Below, piece by piece: positions 7,009-14,385 of a stretch of DNA of 14,385 nt. A program made the position numbers and the translations under genes. Under the pieces are notes generated by a model. That model did not search any database. It was not told the DNA's origin and worked only from the letters and a program-made list of their open reading frames with translations. Position 1 is the first letter of the stretch; each line of letters starts with the position of its first letter. The DNA comes from Candidatus Zipacnadia bacterium (GTDB lineage: Bacteria; Armatimonadota; Zipacnadia; Zipacnadales; Zipacnadaceae): NCBI GenBank assembly GCA_029821455.1, contig JALGTI010000202.1, positions 1 to 14,385 of the forward strand. The letters are read 5' to 3'.

Positions 7009-7974
7009 CTAGGGTGTAGGCGCGTCGTCGCGGCCACGGCATACCAGGAGCACAATTGTGCTTACCACAGCGATAGCTATGCTGGCCACCTGCGCCTGGG
7101 TAAGTGGGGCCAGGGGCTCAAACGCAACAGCGGTCGCGCCTCTGCGCAAGAACTCGATAAAGAAGCGATAGATGGAGTAGAACAGCAGATAGATGAGGAA
7201 CAGATGCCCCGTTGGCCGGGTGCGTTGTGAAAGCTTGGCGATGATAGCAAAGATAACGAGGTTGGCTGCGATGGCGTACAGTTGGGTCGGGTGTCGGGGG
7301 GTTGGTATTCCACCGATATTCGCATCGGGAAAGACCACACCCCAGGGGAGGTCCGTCGGCACGCCATAACAGCAGCCATTGAGGAAGCAGCCGATACGCG
7401 TGATGGCGTAGCCGAGGGGAATAGAGGGTGTGACCAGGTCGGCCAGCCGCCAGAACTTCTGCTTGCGCCAGAGACAGTACAGCCATCCGCCCAGCAGTGC
7501 GCCGCCAATGCCGCCATGAAACGCCAGCCCGCCCTCCCACACGCTCAGCGCCGAGGTCGGAGAAGTCGCGTAGTCAGCAGACCAGTTCAATGCCACAAAG
7601 ACCACCCGGGCGCCGATAATACTCCCCAGCAGGATGAATAGCGCCACGTCGAAGATATCGGGTACAGACATCTCCTCGCTGGGTGCAGTGCGCGACATCC
7701 ACCAAATGCCGGCCGCGAAGGCCAGCACCAGCATCGTGCCATAAGCCTTGATCTCCACAGGCGCCAGCTTATTGACCAGCACGTACACGCCTGCCGCTGC
7801 AGCCAGCACTCCCAGCCCGGTCAAAACCGCACGCCCTGCCGTCAACTTGGGTACCTCGTCGCCGAGTCGTCGCTCCAGTTGGCGCCAGGCCACCACGAAT
7901 AGCGCGATGACCACGACAAGAATAGGATAGATGTAGGGCTGCCAGGGCCCCAGGCTTACCAAAATCGGTCGCAT
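7009..7974 (-). CDS. lgt: Phosphatidylglycerol-prolipoprotein diacylglyceryl transferase
   Basis: Lgt transfers diacylglycerol from phosphatidylglycerol to the lipobox cysteine of prolipoproteins in the inner membrane, before LspA acts. The polytopic 321-aa protein has the family signatures: AFHGG with His153, RIGCFLNGCCYG with Arg193 and Asn199, HPTQLY at 228-233, and YRFFIEFLR with Arg270 and Glu274. These align with the essential His103, Arg143, Arg239 and Glu243 of E. coli. It is longer than E. coli Lgt (291 aa). About 70 extra N-terminal residues with two predicted membrane segments (12-30, 48-68) precede the usual KAYGTMLVLAF start of the family. The ATG at 7974 has GAAGG seven bases upstream. 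It follows lspA by 25 bp in the same operon. Confidence 0.95.
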   Translation of the reverse strand: MRPILVSLGPWQPYIYPILVVVIALFVVAWRQLERRLGDEVPKLTAGRAVLTGLGVLAAAAGVYVLVNKLAPVEIKAYGTMLVLAFAAGIWWMSRTAPSEEMSVPDIFDVALFILLGSIIGARVVFVALNWSADYATSPTSALSVWEGGLAFHGGIGGALLGGWLYCLWRKQKFWRLADLVTPSIPLGYAITRIGCFLNGCCYGVPTDLPWGVVFPDANIGGIPTPRHPTQLYAIAANLVIFAIIAKLSQRTRPTGHLFLIYLLFYSIYRFFIEFLRRGATAVAFEPLAPLTQAQVASIAIAVVSTIVLLVCRGRDDAPTP

Positions 7975-7999
7975 ACAGAGACCTTCTTCCGTGCCAGGC

Positions 8000-8524
8000 C
8001 TAGTTGGCTGTACCTCGCAGGGCCGGGTCGAACAGTAGCGCGTAGACTATGAGGAAGGCGCCGACCGTGACGCCGATGTCGGCGATGTTAAAAACGGGCC
8101 AGAAGTGGAAATCAATGAAGTCAATAACATGGCCCAGCCGTGCACGGTCAAGTAGATTGCCGGCGGCCCCGCCTAGCTGCAGAGCGATGCCCAGTCCCAG
8201 GCAGCGGCTGGTGAGGGCAGCTCGCCTGCCGAACAGCACTAGTATCACGATCACCAGGATTGATACCACTGTTAGAGCAGTGGTGCCCGACGCAAACAGG
8301 CCGAAGGCGCCACCGGTGTTGTGGTGGCGTGTGAAGCTGAGCACCCGCCCCAACACAGCCACCTCCCGGCCATGAGCGAGTGTAAATATGACAAGTAGCT
8401 TGGTGGTTTGATCCAGCAGGAAGACGAGGGCCGCCCCCCCATATAAGATCCACAGCGGCAAGCGGGAAGGACAGCCGGCTGGTCGGTCGGCATCGGCTCG
8501 CCGTGGAGACGGGTAGCTATTCAT
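8000..8524 (-). CDS. lspA: Lipoprotein signal peptidase (signal peptidase II)
   Basis: LspA cleaves the signal peptide in front of the diacylglyceryl-cysteine made by Lgt. The 174-aa membrane aspartyl protease has four membrane segments (about 24-48, 62-78, 82-100, 150-166). Its motifs are NTGGAFG (69-75), GGAAGNLLDR with catalytic Asp126, and FNIADIGVTVG with catalytic Asp149. The start at 8524 overlaps the dksA-like stop as ATGA, so translation is coupled. An upstream in-frame ATG at 8611 would add 29 residues read from inside the preceding gene and is rejected. The N-terminal 20 residues before the first membrane helix are Pro/Arg-rich and somewhat longer than usual. ileS-lspA neighbourhood is common in bacteria. 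Confidence 0.95.
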   Translation of the reverse strand: MNSYPSPRRADADRPAGCPSRLPLWILYGGAALVFLLDQTTKLLVIFTLAHGREVAVLGRVLSFTRHHNTGGAFGLFASGTTALTVVSILVIVILVLFGRRAALTSRCLGLGIALQLGGAAGNLLDRARLGHVIDFIDFHFWPVFNIADIGVTVGAFLIVYALLFDPALRGTAN

Positions 8525-8901
8525 CGGAGGGCTACGCGTGCACGGCAATCGAGGCACATTGTTGCGTAGGGGAGGGCATCCAGCCGCTTCTTTGGGATGT
8601 CTTTGCCACACACGTCGCAGACGCCATACGTACCCTCCTTGATCTTCTCGAGGGCAGCATTCACAAGGTCGAGCATTTCCCGCAGGTTCTTCGTTGTGGC
8701 CATAGCCAGGCTGCGTTCGACAGTCTCAGTCGCCGCATCCCCGCCTGGCTCGTCGAAGTCCTCCGTGGCGACACCGGCACTCAAGCGATCGCGGCCAGTG
8801 GTTTGATCCTCCAAGCGTTTGAGCTGCTGCTGCAGCTCGGCTTGTTCGTCCTGCAGAAGCTTTTCGTATTTCTCGATATCCAGCTTTCTCTTGCGGGCCA
8901 A
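8521..8901 (-). CDS. DksA/TraR-family zinc-finger transcriptional regulator
   Basis: Proteins of this family bind the secondary channel of RNA polymerase and tune promoter output, with ppGpp in the case of DksA. The 126-aa product has a coiled-coil N-terminal half (about 8-36 and 60-88) and a C-terminal zinc finger with Cys95, Cys98, Cys116 and Cys119 (CDVCGK ... CLDC). The tip carries GGDAATE, only a partial match to the DxxDxA motif of E. coli DksA, so true DksA function is uncertain. The start is TTG at 8901, giving MARKRKLDIEKYEKLL. AGGAGGG at 8908-8914 lies six bases upstream. The GTG at 8937 has no such site and falls in a hairpin. The stop overlaps the lspA start (ATGA). Confidence 0.9.
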   Translation of the reverse strand: MARKRKLDIEKYEKLLQDEQAELQQQLKRLEDQTTGRDRLSAGVATEDFDEPGGDAATETVERSLAMATTKNLREMLDLVNAALEKIKEGTYGVCDVCGKDIPKKRLDALPYATMCLDCRARVALR

Positions 8902-8907
8902 GGCAAA

Positions 8908-8914
8908 CCCTCCT
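8908..8914 (-). promoter_or_regulatory. Shine-Dalgarno that fixes the TTG start of the DksA/TraR gene
   Basis: AGGAGGG on the minus strand sits six bases before TTG at 8901. It would fall inside the coding region if the GTG at 8937 were used, which makes the TTG start much more likely. Confidence 0.8.
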
Positions 8915-8935
8915 GTCGTACCATTAGTCGTTGTC

Positions 8936-8955
8936 ACTGATGTGGTTACATCAGT
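8936..8955 (-). other. Perfect 8-bp stem hairpin between ileS and the DksA/TraR gene
   Basis: ACTGATGT and ACATCAGT pair around a 4-nt loop (GGTT on the plus strand, AACC in the transcript). There is no T tract on the minus strand, so it is not a standard terminator. It lies 25 bases after the ileS stop and upstream of the next Shine-Dalgarno sequence, where it could be an RNase processing or mRNA-stability element. Confidence 0.5.
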
Positions 8956-8979
8956 CTTCTTCGGCTTCCATCGGCCAGA

Positions 8980-11718
8980 CTATGTATCAGGCCACGCTTT
9001 GACGCGGGCAGCACACCGCGCACAGATACCCGGAAACTCAGGATCGCTGTCCACGGTTGCTGATCGCATCCAGCAGCGCGCGCATTTCGGGGCATCTGTT
9101 CTGTGAACGGTGATTTTCGCAAAGTAATTGGTTACCTTCTTGACAGGCCGCGACTCCCCGAGTTCAACTTCTGAGACTGTCAGCAGGAATGGCAGTTCAG
9201 TTTCAAGTGCCTGCAGCACAGACATCGTCTCACGGTCTGCTTCTTCAATGACTACCGTGCCATCGAGGGGCTGTTTGATCTCGCCCTCCTGCTTCCTCTG
9301 CTCCAGCAGCCTGTGAACCTCCTCGCGAACCAAGAGGAGCTTGTCCCAGCGGACTGCTAACTCCTCGTCTTCCCACTCTTCAGGTGCATCGGCAGTGAAG
9401 GTGAGTATTGGGGCAATCAGCTTGGTCAGCGCTAGCAGTATCTGCCACAGCGCAGTCTGGGACGAGCGGCGGGCCGGGGAGTCCGGCAGGTCAGTATAGA
9501 GGCGGTCCTTGAGCGCGTCCAGATAGAAAGCGCTCAACTCCCTGGCGCAGAAGCTATGCACGTAGTGGTAGAACAGGTGCAGGTCCCAGTTGTCCATCGC
9601 CCGCGTCAGGCGGCTGATGACCCGACCAAGCCGCAGCAACGCCCAGCGGTCCAGTTCCCCCATCTGTTCAAGGGGCACCGCATCTTTCTGCGGGTCAAAA
9701 TCCTGCAGGTTCGCTAACATAAACCGAATGGTGTTGCGGATACGCCGATAGGCCTCAGCAACCTGCTGGATGATCTCGTCGGTGTACTGCATTGGCCGGC
9801 GGAAGTCAGCATACGTGAACCACAGCCGCAGGACATCAGCCCCATACTTGTCCGTAATGTCGGTTGGGGCGATGATATTGCCCTTTGACTTGGACATCTT
9901 GAGGCCCTCGGCATCCACAAAGAAGCGGTGCCCGAGGACCAGCTTGAATGGTGCCGGATCGCCCATCGCCACAGCGCACCACAGCGCCGTCTGAAACCAG
10001 CACTGGTACTGGTCATCACCCTCCAGGTACAGATCGGCAGGATAATGTAGCTCCGGGTGCGGCCGCAGGGCGCAGTAGTGGCTCACGCCGGAGTCAAACC
10101 ACACCGACATAATGTCGGGTTCTTTCCTGAGGCTAGTGCTGCCACAGGCAGGGCAAGCCGCGCCCTCCGGCAGCAGTTCCGCGGCCTCACGGGCAAACCA
10201 CACGTCAGCGCCGTGCTCGGCCACCAGGTCGCGGATGTGATTGATGATCTGCTCGGTCAGGACTGTCTCCCCGCACTCCTCGCAATGGAAGGCGGGAATC
10301 GGCACTCCCCAGACGCGCTGGCGGCTGATGCACCAGTCCGGCCGTGCCTCCACCATCCCGCGAATCCTGGCCTCGCCCCACTGCGGCTCCCACTCGGCCT
10401 TGCTGATCTCATCCAGCGCCGCCTGGCGCAGTTGCCCAATATCCATAAACCACTGCATTGTAGCGCGGTAGATGACCGGCTTGTGGCAGCGCCAGCAGTG
10501 CGGGTATTCGTGCTCGATGCTTCCGCTGGCCAGCAGGGCCCCGGCCTCGCTGAGCATTTCAACAACCTTGTCATTGGCCTCATCGCAGACCAGGCCCTCA
10601 AGTTCCGGGCCGGCCTCGGAGGTGAAGCGCCCGTAGTCATCGAGGGGGCTGATGACGTCCAGACCGTAGCGCACAGCCGTCTGGTAGTCCTCCAGGCCGT
10701 GGCCTGGCGCTGTATGCACCGCGCCTGTGCCCTGGTCCATCAGCACATAGTCAGCCAGCACCAGCGGCGACTTACGGTCATACAGCGGATGGACTGCCGC
10801 CAGGCCCTCCAGATCCCGGCCCTTGGCACGGCCCAGCTCCTCCCATTCAGTTATTCCACAATCGGCCATTGTGGTCTCCAGCAGGCCATAGGCGACAATA
10901 ATGTAGCGCTCCTGGCTCTGCCAACTGACGCGGGCCAGCACATAGTCGGCACCTTCGGCCAGGGCGATGCCGGTGTTGCCGGGTATCGTCCACGGAGTGG
11001 TTGTCCAGATGACGATTTCAGCCTTCGCGCCATCTGGAAGTTGCGGATAGACCTTAGAGGCTTCGGGCAGCTCGAACGCCACGTAGATGGTCGGCGAGGT
11101 CCTGGTCTGGTACTCAATTTCATCCTCGGCCAGAGCGGTCACGCAATCCTCGCTGCGGCACCAGTAAACCGGCCGCAGCCGGCGCTGCACCAGCCCGCGC
11201 AGGGCGATCTTGCCGAACGCCTCGACCTGCCGGGCTTGATACTCGTTGGAGAGGGTCAGGTAGGGGTTCTCCCAGTCACCGCGGACGCCCAGCCGCTGGA
11301 ACTGCTCCCGCTGCACATCCACGTAGTGCAGGGCCAGCTCGCGACATTTCTGGCGCCATTCCGGCACCGAGACGCTATGACGGTCAATGCCATACTCGCG
11401 GCGCACGGCCTGCTCGGTCGGGAGTCCCTGGGTGTCCCAGCCAGGCACGTACGGGCAGTCGTAGCCGCGCATTGTCTTGTACTTGACCACGAAGTCTTTC
11501 AGTATCTTGTTGAGGGCCTGTCCCAGATGGATGTCACCGTTGGCGTACGGCGGGCCATCGTGCAGGACATACTTAGGGGCGCCCTGGCGGAACTGGCGCA
11601 CTCTCTGGTAGATGTCAAGCTCCTGCCACCACTTGAGGATAGCAGGCTCCCTATGAGGCAGGTCTGCCTTCATCGGAAAGTCGGTCTTGAGCAGGTTGAG
11701 CGTCTTGCGATAGTCCAT
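8980..11718 (-). CDS. ileS: Isoleucyl-tRNA synthetase
   Basis: IleRS charges tRNA-Ile with isoleucine in the cytoplasm and edits misactivated valine. The 912-aa class Ia enzyme has the HIGH-type motif as HLGQ (64-67) in PPYANGDIHLGQALNKILKD. The CP1 editing domain carries WTTTPWTIPGN (from 238) and GTGAVHTAPGHG (from 330), with the likely editing aspartate at 344. The KMSKS loop is at 607-611. The anticodon-binding domain and a C-terminal zinc finger (Cys879, Cys882, Cys899, Cys902) follow. This zinc finger and overall length fit the common bacterial type I enzyme. The ATG at 11718 has GGGAG five bases upstream. It is the first gene of the ileS-dksA-lspA-lgt unit, behind a strong promoter and structured leader. 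Confidence 0.97.
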   Translation of the reverse strand: MDYRKTLNLLKTDFPMKADLPHREPAILKWWQELDIYQRVRQFRQGAPKYVLHDGPPYANGDIHLGQALNKILKDFVVKYKTMRGYDCPYVPGWDTQGLPTEQAVRREYGIDRHSVSVPEWRQKCRELALHYVDVQREQFQRLGVRGDWENPYLTLSNEYQARQVEAFGKIALRGLVQRRLRPVYWCRSEDCVTALAEDEIEYQTRTSPTIYVAFELPEASKVYPQLPDGAKAEIVIWTTTPWTIPGNTGIALAEGADYVLARVSWQSQERYIIVAYGLLETTMADCGITEWEELGRAKGRDLEGLAAVHPLYDRKSPLVLADYVLMDQGTGAVHTAPGHGLEDYQTAVRYGLDVISPLDDYGRFTSEAGPELEGLVCDEANDKVVEMLSEAGALLASGSIEHEYPHCWRCHKPVIYRATMQWFMDIGQLRQAALDEISKAEWEPQWGEARIRGMVEARPDWCISRQRVWGVPIPAFHCEECGETVLTEQIINHIRDLVAEHGADVWFAREAAELLPEGAACPACGSTSLRKEPDIMSVWFDSGVSHYCALRPHPELHYPADLYLEGDDQYQCWFQTALWCAVAMGDPAPFKLVLGHRFFVDAEGLKMSKSKGNIIAPTDITDKYGADVLRLWFTYADFRRPMQYTDEIIQQVAEAYRRIRNTIRFMLANLQDFDPQKDAVPLEQMGELDRWALLRLGRVISRLTRAMDNWDLHLFYHYVHSFCARELSAFYLDALKDRLYTDLPDSPARRSSQTALWQILLALTKLIAPILTFTADAPEEWEDEELAVRWDKLLLVREEVHRLLEQRKQEGEIKQPLDGTVVIEEADRETMSVLQALETELPFLLTVSEVELGESRPVKKVTNYFAKITVHRTDAPKCARCWMRSATVDSDPEFPGICARCAARVKAWPDT

Positions 11719-11728
11719 TGATACTCCC

Positions 11729-11804
11729 GGCCTGGCCTATTCGTCGGCCAGACCGTATAGGCAAAGCAGCGTCTTCCGACGCTGCTCACCGGGCTAGTTC
11801 GGTG
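11729..11804 (-). other. Structured 5' leader of ileS: three consecutive hairpins
   Basis: Hairpin 1 pairs CACCG with CGGTG (11804-11787, 8-nt loop). Hairpin 2 is a perfect 9-bp stem AGCAGCGTC/GACGCTGCT with a GGAA (GNRA) loop, followed by TTTGCC (11786-11763). Hairpin 3 pairs GGTCTGGCC with GGCCAGGCC (11754-11729, one G-T pair) and abuts the ileS Shine-Dalgarno sequence GGGAG at 11724-11728. No T-box signature (AGGGTGG type) is visible. Role is unknown; translational or attenuation control is inference. Confidence 0.5.
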
Positions 11805-11829
11805 CAGGTTAGCTCCTTGTGCGCCGTTA

Positions 11830-11859
11830 ATTGTATCAGCAACTATACGGCCAAGTCAA
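11830..11859 (-). promoter_or_regulatory. Sigma70-type promoter for the ileS-dksA-lspA-lgt operon
   Basis: On the minus strand TTGACT (11859-11854) and TACAAT (11835-11830) are 18 bases apart, each matching five of six consensus bases. The predicted start near 11823 leaves a leader of about 105 nt before ileS. The spacer holds CCGTATAG, which recurs inverted in the leader at 11753-11760. Confidence 0.75.
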
Positions 11860-11885
11860 GCGCGGGAAAGGTATCTGAATGCTGC

Positions 11886-11906
11886 GCACAGGCTGGAAGC
11901 CTGTGC
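11886..11906. repeat. Short REP-like palindrome (GCACAGGCT-GGA-AGCCTGTGC)
   Basis: A perfect 9-bp inverted repeat encloses a 3-base centre, 41 bases beyond the stop of the transporter gene. From memory, palindromes of this cacaggctggaagcctgtg type are scattered through intergenic regions of several environmental bacterial genomes. Only one copy is present here, so repeat status rests on that knowledge. A partial echo (caggctt) occurs at 11921-11927. It could also fold at the 3' end of the transporter mRNA. Confidence 0.55.
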
Positions 11907-11947
11907 TACCCAAGGGAAAACAGGCTTTACTGAACACAACCAGTGGC

Positions 11948-14302
11948 TTACTCTTCGTCCTCTGGCACCTCTATCTCGGTGCGCTCGCCGGCTTCGAGAG
12001 GTCGGAACATCTCGCGGGCAAAGATACGCACCGGCCCCGGCGCGGCCTTCACCATCAAGACCGAGCACTTCGCGTGCTTGGCAAGGGTCTGAGTGGTTGA
12101 GCCAAACATCAACTGTTGCATAACCGACCCGCGCGTCGCGCCAAGTACCAAAAGATCAAACTCGGAAGACCGGCGCACCATTTCGGCCACAGGCGATTCT
12201 GCTTCCCAGATGGTGATCGGCAGCCGCTGCGTGGGGTCTTCCGGTTCGATATACCGTTGCTTGACGCTCTCGTCAACCTGTTCGCCGGGGCGAATAATGT
12301 GGGCATAGGTCACCTGCCCACCAAGGAAGTTGGCCACCGCCTGCGCGGTCTGGATAACGAGAGGGTTCTGCGGGCTGCCGGTGACCCCGGCGAGAATGCG
12401 TTTGGTCTCCCGGAGGGGAGTGGCGGCCTTGAGCACCGCAAGGTCACAGTTAGCCTGCCCGATGACAGGGTCGAGAGTGGTGCCCAGCACCCGCCGGGAG
12501 CCGGCAGTCCACCCGCGCCAGCCCAGCACCATCATATCAATCTCATCGTCCTCAATAGTGTTGAGGATCGCCCGATGGACTTTGTGTCCAACCCGGGCCA
12601 CTGTGCGAACGGGCGTGTGAAGCTGACGGCCGGCCTCGCTGGCGGACTCCAGAATTCGTTCCGTTGAGCCCAGGAACCGAATGCCCTCTTCGACCGGCAG
12701 GATGTCTGGCACGACAATAACGTTTAGGGCGGTAACATCACCCTGATGGGGGCGAGCGAGGGCAGCGCCCAGTGTCAGCAGGTTCTCCAGATGCTTAGGA
12801 TTGGCGACCGGGACCAGCACGTGGTACTTGGCAGCAGCCGGCGCGATTCGCTCGAAGACGACAGGCGCCTCCCGCTCCTTTGCCTTCTCTTGCTGCGGGA
12901 GCAGATAGACGTAGTAAAGAACAATACCCAGGACAATCCAACCAATGGCAAAGACCCAGGCAATCCAACTGAAGTGAAACATGTTGATGGCCAGGAAGAA
13001 CTGAATGACGATGCCGATGATCGGGACGTAGGGCAGCAGTGGGGCCGAGAACCCGCGCTTCAGGTCTGGCCGCCGCCGTCGCATCGTGATGACGACCAGG
13101 TTCACCTGCAGGAACAGGATCAGGAACATAATATCGGCGGCGCTGCCCACGTCATGGATCGGCAGGGCAAGCGCCATCAGAATGATGATTGCGGCAGAAG
13201 TGAGTATGGCAAGATGTGGCGTGCGGCGCCGGTAATGGATCTGGCTGAGAGCGCCTGGCAGTTCCCTGTTGCGAGCCATCGCAAACGAAACCCGTGACGA
13301 TGAGTAGATTGTCGCATTGAGTGCAGAGATAGTCGAAAACAGGCCGCCAATGATCCAGATCAACCCGCCGATGACTGGCCCGCCGAACATCAACAGCTTG
13401 GCCGCCTTCACCAATCCGACTGCGCCCTCATGCCCCAGCCATTGCCAGTTCGTGGCAAAGCCGTGGGCCGAGGGGTCAACTCCACCCAGCGCGGCGATGA
13501 CAATCAGACAGTATATTGGCACAACGATAGCTATGGACAGGAAGACTGCACGGGGCAGATTGCGGCGCGGGTTTTTGACTTCTTCCCCGCACTGGACGAT
13601 AATCTCATAGCCCTGGAAGGCAATGAAGGTCAGACCCATCGCTGTGAACACACTGCCGAACCCCTTCGGCATAAACGGCGTGAACGATGACTGCCAGTCG
13701 GGCCGATAGAACATCTGATAAAGCCCAGAGGCCATAAAGACCGTTAGCAGGACGATCTTGCCCACGGTCACCAGGACTGCGGTCTTTCCCGTCTCCGAAG
13801 CGCCTCGGAAGTTGATGTACGTGAAGGCGACCACCGCCAGGACTGCGAATACCTTGTGAAGCCACTCCTGGGCGAAAACCTGCGGATCCAGGCCGATGCT
13901 GAGCCCGCTGGTCTCAGCAATGTGTAGCACAAGCTCACCGAAGTAAGCGCCGAAGCCGAGGGCGTAGAGGCTACAGGCTACGGAATGGGCAAACCAGGAC
14001 ATCCAGCCGGAGAGGAAGCCGCTGGGCCCGGGCATTCCCTCGCGTACCCACAGGTATCCGCCGCCGGCCTCGGGAAAGGCCGAACCCAGTTCGGCATAGG
14101 AGGCAGCGGTGATAAGGGTGATAAGGCCGTTGAGCAGGAAGGCCAAGATCAGAGCAGGACCGGCCTCACCGGCAGCAATGGGCATCAGCACGAAGATACC
14201 TGCCCCGATCATCCCCCCGACGCCGATCATAGTGATGTCCAGCAGCCCCATATCGCGGCTGAGGGAAACTTCTTGTTGCGCTGCCTCCGACTGCACAGCC
14301 AT
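11948..14302 (-). CDS. APC-family amino acid permease fused to two UspA domains
   Basis: Residues 1-475 form an APC-superfamily permease with about twelve to thirteen membrane segments. It opens with the family signature GVGGMIGAGIFVL near residue 27, and EAGGGYLWVRE and AFQGYEIIVQCGEEVKNPRRNLPRA follow. After a charged linker (QQEKAKEREAP), two universal-stress-protein domains fill residues 490-640 and 645-760. The first has a complete ATP-type motif GWRGWTAGSRRVLGTT (G-x2-G-x9-G-T). The second (GATRGSVMQQLMFGS) has arginine at the second glycine position. Such fusions are known in bacteria and archaea, where the soluble part may sense nucleotide or energy state and gate uptake; that is inference here. 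The substrate cannot be named. The start at 14302 has only a weak AGGA eleven bases upstream. The C-terminus is acidic. Confidence 0.88.
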   Translation of the reverse strand: MAVQSEAAQQEVSLSRDMGLLDITMIGVGGMIGAGIFVLMPIAAGEAGPALILAFLLNGLITLITAASYAELGSAFPEAGGGYLWVREGMPGPSGFLSGWMSWFAHSVACSLYALGFGAYFGELVLHIAETSGLSIGLDPQVFAQEWLHKVFAVLAVVAFTYINFRGASETGKTAVLVTVGKIVLLTVFMASGLYQMFYRPDWQSSFTPFMPKGFGSVFTAMGLTFIAFQGYEIIVQCGEEVKNPRRNLPRAVFLSIAIVVPIYCLIVIAALGGVDPSAHGFATNWQWLGHEGAVGLVKAAKLLMFGGPVIGGLIWIIGGLFSTISALNATIYSSSRVSFAMARNRELPGALSQIHYRRRTPHLAILTSAAIIILMALALPIHDVGSAADIMFLILFLQVNLVVITMRRRRPDLKRGFSAPLLPYVPIIGIVIQFFLAINMFHFSWIAWVFAIGWIVLGIVLYYVYLLPQQEKAKEREAPVVFERIAPAAAKYHVLVPVANPKHLENLLTLGAALARPHQGDVTALNVIVVPDILPVEEGIRFLGSTERILESASEAGRQLHTPVRTVARVGHKVHRAILNTIEDDEIDMMVLGWRGWTAGSRRVLGTTLDPVIGQANCDLAVLKAATPLRETKRILAGVTGSPQNPLVIQTAQAVANFLGGQVTYAHIIRPGEQVDESVKQRYIEPEDPTQRLPITIWEAESPVAEMVRRSSEFDLLVLGATRGSVMQQLMFGSTTQTLAKHAKCSVLMVKAAPGPVRIFAREMFRPLEAGERTEIEVPEDEE

Positions 14303-14385
14303 CAGACAATCCGTCCTGACTTGAAAGGGTGACGTATGCGAGCAAGCTACTTCGGTGAGCTTATATTCTATGATTATTGGCTGCT

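Noticed and set aside
8525..8611. Upstream ATG start for lspA
   Set aside because: The extension is read from inside the DksA-type gene and lacks a membrane or family signal; the ATGA start at 8524 fits better.
10057..11721. Long plus-strand open frame (554 codons) opposite ileS
   Set aside because: It lies wholly antisense to a full IleRS with all family motifs, has no recognisable domain and reads as the complement of biased GC-rich codons.
11719..11830. T-box riboswitch in the ileS leader
   Set aside because: No AGGGTGG-type T-box sequence, no stem I long enough and no clear ATC specifier loop; the leader is too short.
14303..14385. Promoter of the permease gene (TAGAAT near 14362-14371)
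   Set aside because: A -10-like hexamer is visible on the minus strand, but the -35 would fall at or beyond the window end, so it cannot be supported.

Overview
The window reads as a bacterial chromosome fragment of moderately high GC. It is probably from an uncultured or metagenome-assembled diderm. lpxA and fabZ point to a lipid A-bearing outer membrane. Large secreted multidomain carbohydrate enzymes (discoidin, CBM-like, GATase-like, deacetylase-like) and a short dispersed-type palindrome fit lineages such as Armatimonadota, Hydrogenedentota or the PVC group. I cannot fix the phylum from this sequence. No tRNA, rRNA, CRISPR array, insertion sequence or phage gene was seen.

Layout. (1) 1-2418, plus strand: a GATase-like/polysaccharide-deacetylase-like protein cut off by the window start and split by an exact 61-bp tandem duplication, which shifts the frame. 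A TolB-like PD40 propeller with a signal peptide follows. (2) 2423-2443: a hairpin terminator between convergent genes. (3) 6887-2462, minus strand: a consensus-like promoter whose -35 lies inside a palindrome drives a secreted discoidin protein, then a glycoside-hydrolase-like protein in another frame (probably one gene broken by a frameshift), then fabZ and lpxA with an ATGA overlap. (4) 11718-7009, minus strand: ileS, dksA/traR-type gene (TTG start), lspA and lgt, tightly packed behind a strong sigma70-type promoter and a structured leader of about 110 nt. (5) 14302-11948, minus strand: an APC-family permease fused to two UspA domains, followed by a short REP-like palindrome.

How the genes fit together. 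The ileS-lspA pairing is classical. Here the cluster adds a DksA-type RNA polymerase regulator and both lgt and lspA, the first two steps of bacterial lipoprotein maturation. fabZ-lpxA supplies fatty-acid dehydration and the first lipid A step, so most of the minus strand concerns envelope building. The secreted enzymes at the left and centre look like polysaccharide-processing functions.

Most notable: two independent frame breaks, both in secreted carbohydrate-active genes, while every housekeeping gene is intact; the -35-centred palindrome; and the structured ileS leader with an inverted repeat that links promoter spacer and leader. I see no convincing novel defence or mobile system.
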